From positions 1-7,345 of the forward strand of contig JAGUWA010000156.1 of NCBI GenBank assembly GCA_020062605.1: DNA of 7,345 nucleotides, read 5' to 3'. Positions 1 to 4,751 of this stretch are shown one piece after another. Source of the DNA: Parvibaculum sp. (GTDB taxonomy: Bacteria > Pseudomonadota > Alphaproteobacteria > Parvibaculales > Parvibaculaceae). The position numbers were made by a program, and so were the translations under genes. Position 1 is the first letter of the stretch. The number at the start of each line of letters is the position of its first letter. The notes beneath the pieces were generated by a model that had not been told where the DNA came from, made no database searches, and saw only the letters and a list, made by a program, of their open reading frames with translations.

Positions 1-262
1 CCCAGTCGAGCTTTTCGTCCTTTTCCGGCGTCGCGAGATCGGCGCCGAGGTCGAAAAGCTCGTTCTGGATGCGGGCAAGCATGGCGTCGAGTTTCGGCAT
101 GGCGCCCGTGTGGAGCCGCACGATGCCGATGGCGGAGTTGGTCTCGTCCACCGTGCCGTAGCTTTCGATGCGGAGTGCGTGTTTGACCACGCGTTCGCCG
201 GTCGCGAGCGCCGTCGTGCCCTTGTCGCCGCTCTTCGTGTAGATCTTGTTGAGGGTGACCAT
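1..262 (-). CDS. PduO-type cob(I)alamin adenosyltransferase, N-terminal part (cut by window edge)
   Basis: This enzyme transfers the 5'-deoxyadenosyl group of ATP to cob(I)alamin, making the adenosylcobalamin used by methylmalonyl-CoA and ethylmalonyl-CoA mutases in the cytoplasm. The visible 87 residues begin MVTLNKIYTKSGDKGTT, the N-terminal ATP-binding loop of the PduO/MMAB family (T-x-x-GDKGTT). They continue with YGTVDETNSAIG and IQNELFDLGADLATP, two further conserved blocks. Family members are usually about 190 residues, so over half lies beyond position 1. The ATG at 262 has a GGAG about six bases upstream. The gene starts 24 bases after the cytochrome b561 stop, so the two are probably co-transcribed. 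In many alphaproteobacteria this gene sits next to a HIG1-type protein and etfBA; here the HIG1 gene is present, but about 2.4 kb away with three genes in between. Family identification is confident; the role in serving the ethylmalonyl-CoA pathway is inferred from mcd in the same window. Confidence 0.9.
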   Translation of the reverse strand, partial: MVTLNKIYTKSGDKGTTALATGERVVKHALRIESYGTVDETNSAIGIVRLHTGAMPKLDAMLARIQNELFDLGADLATPEKDEKLDW

Positions 263-286
263 CGGGGCTCCGTCAGTCCTTTCGGG

Positions 287-808
287 TCAGACCTTCGCGA
301 AAGGCAGCATCCGCTTCACGAGATTATCCTTCAGGACGATCTGGTGATAGAGAACGGCAAGAATGTGAAGGCCGACGAGACCCGCGATGATGAAGCCGGT
401 CACGCCGTGCAGTACATGGCCGATCTCGTTGATCGTGTCGTTCTGCACGATTTTCAGCGGGATCACGCCATAGGCGACCGGCTCGCCCTTTGAGGTCGTC
501 ACCATCAGCAGACCGAAGACCGGCTGCAGCGTCACGCAGGCGTAAAGGCCGTGATGCGTCGCCTTCGCGGCAATCTCCTGCCAGCGGGGCATCGGCGTGT
601 AGGCGGGACGGGCGCTTGTGCGCCGCACGGCAAGCCAGATCACCATGAGCACGAGAACCACGAGGCCGGTGCCGAAATGCAGCGTTGCCGTCTCGCGGCT
701 CATCGTGAAGCCGCCGTAAAGCATGATGAGCACGAGCACGGCGGTGGCCCAATGCAGGGTCTTCTGCCGCGTGCCGAAGCTCGAATTGACGGAAGCGGTC
801 TCTTTCAT
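287..808 (-). CDS. Cytochrome b561 family membrane protein
   Basis: This 173-residue protein is a four-helix di-heme cytochrome b of the inner membrane, of the bacterial b561 (CybB/YceJ) type that moves electrons between quinol and partner proteins. Candidate heme-ligating histidines are His19 in the LHWATA motif opening helix 1, His44 at the start of helix 2, and His134 and His148 in helix 4. The 14-residue spacing of the last pair fits the family. The helices are approximately 20-36, 46-62, 86-104 and 130-155. Length is normal for the family (about 175). The ATG at 808 has an AGAGGGA ribosome-binding site about ten bases upstream. The gene follows the haloalkane dehalogenase after a 117-base gap and precedes the adenosyltransferase by 24 bases. 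The electron partner cannot be deduced: no YceI-like gene is seen beside it. I found no convincing promoter in the 809-925 gap, which holds only two CTTGAT repeats on the minus strand and a weak 6-bp hairpin. Confidence 0.9.
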   Translation of the reverse strand: MKETASVNSSFGTRQKTLHWATAVLVLIMLYGGFTMSRETATLHFGTGLVVLVLMVIWLAVRRTSARPAYTPMPRWQEIAAKATHHGLYACVTLQPVFGLLMVTTSKGEPVAYGVIPLKIVQNDTINEIGHVLHGVTGFIIAGLVGLHILAVLYHQIVLKDNLVKRMLPFAKV

Positions 809-925
809 GTGCTGGTCCCTCTCTGGGTGTGCATCGCGCGAGAGTCGCCCGTCGCGCCGTGTAAATCAAGTTGGCGGATCAAGCTGTCGGGGCATCATTA
901 CGACGACATGACAGGAGAGGAAGCG

Positions 926-1819
926 CTATTTCCTCCAGGACCGGCGCCATTTGGCGATCGCCTCGCCGATTTCGTGGGGGCTGTCCTCCTGGATGAAGTG
1001 GCTGCCCTTCACCGTCACCTCCGTCTGATTCTTCCAGCTCCGGCAGAATTCGCGCTGCGCGCCCGTAAGGATGGCGCCGGGGTCGGCATTGACGAAGAGC
1101 TTCGGCAGGTCGTTCGCGGCCATCCAGTCCGCGTAGGACCGAACGATGTCCACCACGTCTTCCGGTTCGCCGCCGAGCGGGATCTGGCGCGGCCAGGTCA
1201 GGGTCGGCCGGCGGTCCTCGCCTTCGTCGAGGAAGGGCCGGCGATAGACCGCCATCTCCTCCCCGGTGAGCTTGCGGAGGATCGAGCCCGGCAATATCGC
1301 CTCGATGAAGAGGTTCTTGCGGAGGATCATGTCCTCGCCCGCCTCCGATCGAAGCGCTTCGAAGATGCCGCGCGCATCCTCGTTCCACTCGTCCCATTCG
1401 AGGGGGCGCACGATCCCTTCCATATAGGCGATGCCCTCCACCGACTGCCGGTTCCGGTTCGCCCAGTCGAAGCCGAGCGCCGAACCCCAGTCATGGATGA
1501 CGAGCGTCACGTTCTTCGTCGCGCCGACCGTTTCCAGAAAGGCATCGAGAAAGCGGCGGTGTTCGCGAAAGGTGTAGCGCGCCGGTCCCGAAGGCTCGAG
1601 TTTGTCGCTGTCGCCCATGCCGATCAGGTCCGGCGCGATGCAGCGGCCCTGGGTCCGCAGATGAGGCATGACGTTCCGCCAGAGATAGGAGGAGGTCGGA
1701 TTGCCATGCAGGAAGACGATCGGGTCGCCTTCGCCCATCTCGGTGAAGGTCATGCCGCGGCCCGAAATGGTGACGTGGTCCTTCGGCAGTTCGGCGGCTG
1801 AAATTTCCTGTCCGGTCAT
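926..1819 (-). CDS. dhaA: Haloalkane dehalogenase (alpha/beta hydrolase, subfamily II-like)
   Basis: This enzyme hydrolyses carbon-halogen bonds in haloalkanes to an alcohol and halide via a covalent ester on aspartate. The 297-residue length matches LinB/DhaA. All five catalytic residues are visible: nucleophile Asp110 with halide-binding Trp111 in HDWGSALGF; the oxyanion/halide Asn40 in HGNPTSSYLWRN; the acid Glu134 in AYMEGIVRP, after strand 6 as in subfamily II; and the base His274 in GSHFIQEDSP. PDLIGMGDSDK (63-73) is also typical. The cap domain spans roughly 140-220. The start is an ATG with AGGAGG five bases upstream. There is no signal peptide, so the enzyme is probably cytoplasmic. 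It lies 88 bases beyond the terminator of the pagL-like gene and probably has its own promoter; a TATGAT on the minus strand at 1885-1890 is a possible -10, but no good -35 partner is seen. Substrate range cannot be read from sequence, and many chromosomal homologues have no known natural substrate. Confidence 0.92.
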   Translation of the reverse strand: MTGQEISAAELPKDHVTISGRGMTFTEMGEGDPIVFLHGNPTSSYLWRNVMPHLRTQGRCIAPDLIGMGDSDKLEPSGPARYTFREHRRFLDAFLETVGATKNVTLVIHDWGSALGFDWANRNRQSVEGIAYMEGIVRPLEWDEWNEDARGIFEALRSEAGEDMILRKNLFIEAILPGSILRKLTGEEMAVYRRPFLDEGEDRRPTLTWPRQIPLGGEPEDVVDIVRSYADWMAANDLPKLFVNADPGAILTGAQREFCRSWKNQTEVTVKGSHFIQEDSPHEIGEAIAKWRRSWRK

Positions 1820-1907
1820 GGGCGGCCTCCTGTCGGCGTCGGCCCCGGTCGAGGGCCTGTGCGCGGGGATATAGAGCAGGTGGCATCATAAGGCCCGCTT
1901 CCTCCGC

Positions 1908-1947
1908 AAGAACAACGAAAACGGGCGCCGCTCGGTTGCGGCGCCCG
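1908..1947 (-). terminator. Intrinsic terminator of the pagL-like gene
   Basis: On the minus strand, 25 bases after the pagL-like stop codon, a perfect 10-bp GC stem (CGGGCGCCGC with GCGGCGCCCG, 1922-1947) closes a 6-base loop. It is followed by TTTTCGTTGTTCTT. This is a standard Rho-independent terminator and separates the pagL-like gene from the dehalogenase. On the plus strand the stem is followed by CTATAAAG, so it would not work well in that direction. Confidence 0.9.
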
Positions 1948-1955
1948 CTATAAAG

Positions 1956-1969
1956 CCCGGATTTCCGGG
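1956..1969 (-). repeat. Small hairpin before the terminator
   Basis: CCCGG and CCGGG flank ATTT, giving a 5-bp stem directly between the pagL-like stop codon and the main terminator. It may help terminate transcription or protect the mRNA 3' end. It contains CCGGATTTC, the same 9-mer as one arm of the palindrome at 4600-4623 upstream of mcd. Confidence 0.4.
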
Positions 1970-1972
1970 ATT

Positions 1973-2518
1973 TCAGAACTTGTAGGCGTAGCGAATCCCG
2001 AGATTCGTCAGCCCGTCATTCTTGTCGCAAAGCGAGGCATTCGACATATGGTCGACACCCAGCATGATCGCGTTGTGGCCGTCGAAGCTGTAACCGAGGG
2101 AGAAGCTCTCATGGAAGCCGAGGCGGCAGCCATACTGGCGGCTGCCGGATGAGGGCGCGGTCGTCTCGCCGTCGTGGATTGCGCCGCCAAGAGTGAAATC
2201 GGCGAAAATCTCGTCGGTCAGGTAGAAGGTCCAGCCGAGGCCCGCATAAGCGAGGCTCGTGCCGTTGCCGGTATTGATGTTGGCGCCGATCAGCGGGTTC
2301 GGCGCGAAAGCCCAGGACAGGAAGTCCGGCGATGCGAAGCGGGCCTCCAGATTGATGTCCGGGTCGCTCGTCTCGTGGCGCTCGCGAAGGAGGTCGCTGT
2401 CATGGTCGAGCACGCCGATGCGCAGCTCGGTCAGCATCCCCTCGGCACTGGCGGGCGAGGTAACACAAATAAACGGTGCCGCCGCCAGGGCGGCGAGTGC
2501 GAAGCGCTTGAAAAACAC
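1973..2518 (-). CDS. PagL-like lipid A 3-O-deacylase (acyloxyacyl hydrolase family)
   Basis: This is an outer-membrane eight-stranded beta-barrel hydrolase of the family that removes an ester-linked acyl chain from lipid A. I chose the GTG at 2518 (181 residues) over an in-frame GTG at 2560. It has an AAGGGGA ribosome-binding site six bases upstream, and it gives a clean signal peptide (MFFKRF, hydrophobic core, SPASA cleavage after residue 25). The longer form adds 14 polar residues before the signal peptide. The C-terminal block DHMSNASLCDKNDG carries the His157-x-Ser159 catalytic pair of PagL, and the protein ends in Phe181, as outer-membrane barrels do. In the ungapped alignment I recall to Pseudomonas PagL (His126, Ser128, Glu140), the Glu position is Thr171 here, so activity is uncertain. 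Cys131 and Cys164 could form a disulfide. An operator-like site lies upstream and a strong terminator follows, so it is probably a single-gene unit. Confidence 0.85.
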   Translation of the reverse strand: MFFKRFALAALAAAPFICVTSPASAEGMLTELRIGVLDHDSDLLRERHETSDPDINLEARFASPDFLSWAFAPNPLIGANINTGNGTSLAYAGLGWTFYLTDEIFADFTLGGAIHDGETTAPSSGSRQYGCRLGFHESFSLGYSFDGHNAIMLGVDHMSNASLCDKNDGLTNLGIRYAYKF

Positions 2519-2524
2519 GATGGG

Positions 2525-2531
2525 TCCCCTT
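2525..2531 (-). promoter_or_regulatory. Ribosome-binding site deciding the GTG start of the pagL-like gene
   Basis: AAGGGGA on the minus strand, six bases before the GTG at 2518. The alternative GTG at 2560 is preceded only by a weak TAGAG. This site and the signal-peptide geometry favour 2518. Confidence 0.75.
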
Positions 2532-2586
2532 GCTCGAATCTTCCCGGACGTTGGCCTCACTCTACAGAGGGTTTCTCAATTTTGCG

Positions 2587-2630
2587 ATAATAGTTCCTTT
2601 GGTGAACTCTTGAGTTCAGGTCCGGTTCAC
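2587..2630 (-). promoter_or_regulatory. Promoter and operator-like half-site array of the pagL-like gene
   Basis: On the minus strand, TATTAT (2587-2592) makes a good -10 element about 70 bases before the GTG start. Where a -35 would lie, there is only a poor hexamer, but there is a perfect palindrome TGAACTC-TT-GAGTTCA (2603-2618). A further GTTCA at 2625-2629 completes three TGAAC/GTTCA half-sites starting at 2603, 2614 and 2625, exactly 11 bp apart. A weak -35 overlapped by phased sites suggests a regulator bound on one DNA face, as activator or repressor. The third half-site overlaps the stop codon of the HIG1 gene. No U-tract follows the palindrome, so it is not a terminator for that gene. 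The regulator is unknown. Confidence 0.5.
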
Positions 2631-2818
2631 ATGGTGCTCAAATAAAGTCCGGCCATGATGACCACAATGGCGACGAACTGGAGCCCCACGCGCCAGCGCA
2701 TCAGCGTTTGCGAACGGCTCGCAGAACCGCCCCGCATCATGTTCCACAGGCCGAGCATCAGGACGATAAGCACCGCCACCATCGCGATGGGGCCGGCCCA
2801 GGCGAAAAATTCCGTCAT
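2627..2818 (-). CDS. HIG1-domain twin-transmembrane protein
   Basis: This 63-residue inner-membrane protein has two hydrophobic segments (about 7-28 and 46-61) joined by a basic loop. The loop reads RSQTLMRWRVGLQF, the signature of the hypoxia-induced HIG_1 domain. Mitochondrial relatives (Rcf1/HIGD) associate with cytochrome c oxidase; the bacterial proteins are mostly uncharacterised, so a respiratory role is inference. In alphaproteobacteria such a protein commonly sits beside the cobalamin adenosyltransferase and etfBA. Here it follows mcd by 35 bases and is probably in the mcd operon. Its ATG at 2818 has AAGAAGGA nine bases upstream, and that site lies inside a near-duplicate of the mcd 3' end (see the small ORF 2822-2854). 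No terminator is visible after the gene, whose stop overlaps the regulatory region of the pagL-like gene. Confidence 0.85.
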   Translation of the reverse strand: MTEFFAWAGPIAMVAVLIVLMLGLWNMMRGGSASRSQTLMRWRVGLQFVAIVVIMAGLYLSTM

Positions 2819-2821
2819 CTG

Positions 2822-2854
2822 TCAGTTTCCTTCTTCGAGCAGGCGCATTTTCAT
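2822..2854 (-). CDS. Possible 10-codon coupling ORF between mcd and the HIG1 gene
   Basis: The mcd stop codon overlaps an ATG (TGATG), which opens a reading frame encoding MKMRLLEEGN before a TGA. Three bases later the HIG1 gene starts. The last codons of mcd include AAGGCGG, six bases before this ATG, so ribosomes could reinitiate. The peptide repeats the Mcd C-terminus (RLLEGGN against RLLEEGN) because the DNA is a near-copy of the mcd end, shifted to a different frame. It may be a translational coupling device or only a duplication scar. No function can be assigned to the peptide. Confidence 0.3.
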   Translation of the reverse strand: MKMRLLEEGN

Positions 2855-2877
2855 CAATTGCCGCCTTCGAGCAGGCG
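2822..2877 (-). repeat. Tandem near-duplicate of the mcd 3' end
   Basis: The last seven codons plus stop of mcd (2854-2877) recur at 2822-2845, offset by 32 bases. By my count 20 of 24 bases match, including 13 in a row (CTTCGAGCAGGCG on the plus strand at 2833-2845 and 2865-2877). The differences fall in the GGC-GGC-AAT codons, which become GAA-GGA-AAC in the downstream copy. This creates the AAGAAGGA ribosome-binding site of the HIG1 gene. Confidence 0.75.
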
Positions 2878-4554
2878 GCGGGCGATCACCTGCGCCTGGA
2901 TTTCCGCCGCGCCCTCGAAAATGTTGAGGATGCGCGCATCGCAGAGCACGCGGCTCACCGGATATTCGAGCGCGAAGCCGTTGCCGCCATGGATCTGCAG
3001 CGCATTGTCCGCCGCCGCCCAGGCGACGCGCGCGGCCAGCAGTTTCGCCATGCCCGCCTCGAGGTCGCAGCGCCGGCCGCCATCCTTTTCGCGCGCGGCA
3101 AAGTAAGTGAGCTGGCGCGCCACCATGATCTCGACCGCCATCATGACGAGCTTGCCGAAGACGCGCGGGAAACTCATCAGCGGCTTTGAAAACTGGATGC
3201 GCTCCTGCGCATAACGAAGTCCCAGTTCGAGCGCCGATTGCGCAACGCCGACCGCGCGCGCCGCCGTCTGGATGCGCGCGCTCTCGAAAGTCTGCATGAG
3301 CTGCTTGAAGCCCTGGCCCTCCTCGCCGCCGAGCAGGTTTTCGGCCTTCACCTCGAAATCGTCGAAGCCGATCTCGAATTCCTTCATGCCGCGATAGCCG
3401 AGCACCTCGATCTCGCCGCCCGACATGCCTTTCGCCGGAAAGGGATCGTTGTCGTCGCCGCGCGGCTTTTCGGCGAGCAGCATCGAGAGACCCTTGTAGC
3501 CGGGCTCGTCATTGGTGCGGCAGAGCAGGGTCATCACGTCCGCGCGGGCCGCATGCGTGATCCACGTCTTGTTGCCGTTCACCTTGTAGACGTCGCCTTC
3601 GCGCCGCCCCCGCGTGCGCAGGCTTGCGAGGTCCGAGCCCGTATTCGGTTCCGTGAACACCGCCGTCGGCAGCACTTCGCCGCTTGCGATCTTCGGCAGC
3701 CACTTCTGCTTCTGATCGTCGGTGCCGCCGCCGAGAATGAGCTCCGCCGCGATTTCGGACCGCGTGCCGAGCGAGCCGACGCCGATATAGCCGCGCGACA
3801 GTTCCTCGGAAACGACGCACATCGACTCCTTGCCGAGGCCGAGCCCGCCGAATTCTTCCGGGATCGTCAGCCCGAAGACGCCGAGTTCCGACATCTGCGC
3901 GACGACCTCCATCGGAATGTAGTCGTCCTTCAGGTGCCACTCATGCGCGTGAGGCACGACTTCGGCATCGGCGAATTTGCGCATCTGCTCGCGGATCGCG
4001 TCATAGGTTTCCTCGAGCCCCGCGTCGCCGAAGGTCGCCGCCCCCGCATTGGCCGCGATCAGGTCGGCAAGCCGCGCACGGACGGGGACGGTGTTGCCCT
4101 CGACCAGCAGCTTTCGAACGGCGTCGTTGAACAGGACCTGCGCTCCCTCGTGCGTGACGCCCAGATCGCGCATGCGCACCGTCTCGCCCTGGCTCATCGG
4201 AATGCCGCCCACGATCTGCGAGAGATATTCGCCGAAGGCCGCCTGGACGATCAGCGCCTCGAACTCGCCGAGCCGGCCTTCTCCGTTCATCCGTGCGGCA
4301 TAGGAGGCAAGCTGGCGCAGCGCCTCCACATAGGTCGCGAGCCAGGCGAGGCCGTGCACCGCGAATTGTTCGCGCTCGATTGCCGCTGCCGAAACCTTGC
4401 CGTCCTTCGCGACCTTCGCGAAAACCGAGGCCTTCGCCTTGGCGAAGAGGGCATCCGCCGCTTCCACGGCGCTCGCCGTCAGGGGCAGAAGGTTGTCGAG
4501 AAGGGCTTTGCTCTCCGAGGCGTTCGAAGAGTTTGCGGCGGTGGATTGGCTCAT
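2854..4554 (-). CDS. mcd: (2S)-methylsuccinyl-CoA dehydrogenase (acyl-CoA dehydrogenase family)
   Basis: This FAD enzyme probably oxidises (2S)-methylsuccinyl-CoA to mesaconyl-CoA in the ethylmalonyl-CoA pathway of acetyl-CoA assimilation, passing electrons to ETF in the cytoplasm. The 566-residue form from the ATG at 4554 has an N-terminal extension of about 180 residues, including GLAWLATYVEALRQL (68-82). I recognise this extension from Mcd; ordinary acyl-CoA dehydrogenases are about 380 residues and lack it. The dehydrogenase core follows. It has the family signature AVFTEPNTGSD (298-308), NGNKTWITHA near 326-335, YAQERIQFSKPL (448-459), IHGGNG (521-526) and catalytic base Glu547 in NIFEGAAEIQ. 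An upstream in-frame start at 4665 would add 37 residues of non-conserved sequence, so I rejected it; the ribosome-binding site at 4554 is weak (GAGCGAG). It is the first gene of a likely operon with the HIG1 gene. If not Mcd, it is a related extended acyl-CoA dehydrogenase. Confidence 0.85.
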   Translation of the reverse strand: MSQSTAANSSNASESKALLDNLLPLTASAVEAADALFAKAKASVFAKVAKDGKVSAAAIEREQFAVHGLAWLATYVEALRQLASYAARMNGEGRLGEFEALIVQAAFGEYLSQIVGGIPMSQGETVRMRDLGVTHEGAQVLFNDAVRKLLVEGNTVPVRARLADLIAANAGAATFGDAGLEETYDAIREQMRKFADAEVVPHAHEWHLKDDYIPMEVVAQMSELGVFGLTIPEEFGGLGLGKESMCVVSEELSRGYIGVGSLGTRSEIAAELILGGGTDDQKQKWLPKIASGEVLPTAVFTEPNTGSDLASLRTRGRREGDVYKVNGNKTWITHAARADVMTLLCRTNDEPGYKGLSMLLAEKPRGDDNDPFPAKGMSGGEIEVLGYRGMKEFEIGFDDFEVKAENLLGGEEGQGFKQLMQTFESARIQTAARAVGVAQSALELGLRYAQERIQFSKPLMSFPRVFGKLVMMAVEIMVARQLTYFAAREKDGGRRCDLEAGMAKLLAARVAWAAADNALQIHGGNGFALEYPVSRVLCDARILNIFEGAAEIQAQVIARRLLEGGN

Positions 4555-4599
4555 GGACGGGACTCGCTCGTGGCAGGCGTGACGAAAAAGGCGCCGGAA

Positions 4600-4623
4600 C
4601 CGGATTTCGGATCGGAAATCCGG
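4600..4623. promoter_or_regulatory. Perfect 9+9 bp palindrome upstream of mcd
   Basis: CCGGATTTC (4600-4608) and GAAATCCGG (4615-4623) are exact reverse complements around GGATCG. The site sits 46-69 bases before the mcd start and 129 bases before trkH, in the divergent intergenic region. The placement fits an operator for a dimeric regulator of mcd, or a hairpin in the mcd leader RNA. No clear -35/-10 pair was found for mcd. Confidence 0.5.
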
Positions 4624-4633
4624 ATGTTCGGCG

Positions 4634-4662
4634 GGGCCCTTGGGGGAATGGCATGGGCCCTT
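4634..4662. repeat. GGGCCCTT direct repeat, 21-bp period, in the mcd-trkH intergenic region
   Basis: GGGCCCTT occurs at 4634-4641 and 4655-4662, two helical turns apart, each with a palindromic GGGCCC core. An AT-rich TATATAT follows at 4670-4676 and may belong to a trkH promoter: ATGGCA at 4648-4653 with TATATC at 4672-4677 is an 18-bp spaced but poor match. This may be a regulatory site or chance in GC-rich DNA. Confidence 0.3.
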
Positions 4663-4751
4663 CAATGTCTATATATCTCGAACCTCCGGCCCCGGCCAGC
4701 AGGGGCGCGATTCGATGGATGTTGGCAAGACGGGTCTGACAGGGGCATTTC

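Noticed and set aside
917..935. GAGGAA/TTCCTC hairpin overlapping the dehalogenase stop as a terminator
   Set aside because: The stem is only 6 bp with a 7-base loop, it overlaps the coding end, and no T-rich run follows.
551..1801. Long plus-strand open frame of 416 codons
   Set aside because: It lies opposite the cytochrome b561 and dehalogenase genes, is rich in Arg, His and Ala with no family motif, and is an antisense shadow of high-GC coding DNA.
1885..1912. Promoter for the dehalogenase with TATGAT on the minus strand
   Set aside because: The -10 is good but TTGCGG is 13 bases away and TTGTTC 19 bases away, neither convincing, and the region overlaps the terminator U-tract. Kept only as a remark in the gene entry.
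2603..2618. Palindrome as a terminator for the HIG1 gene
   Set aside because: A two-base loop is too tight for a good RNA hairpin and no U-tract follows on the minus strand. An operator reading fits better.
4555..4665. N-terminal extension of mcd from an upstream in-frame start
   Set aside because: The added 37 residues resemble no part of the family and are read from the divergent regulatory region, including the palindrome. The ATG at 4554 gives the expected length.
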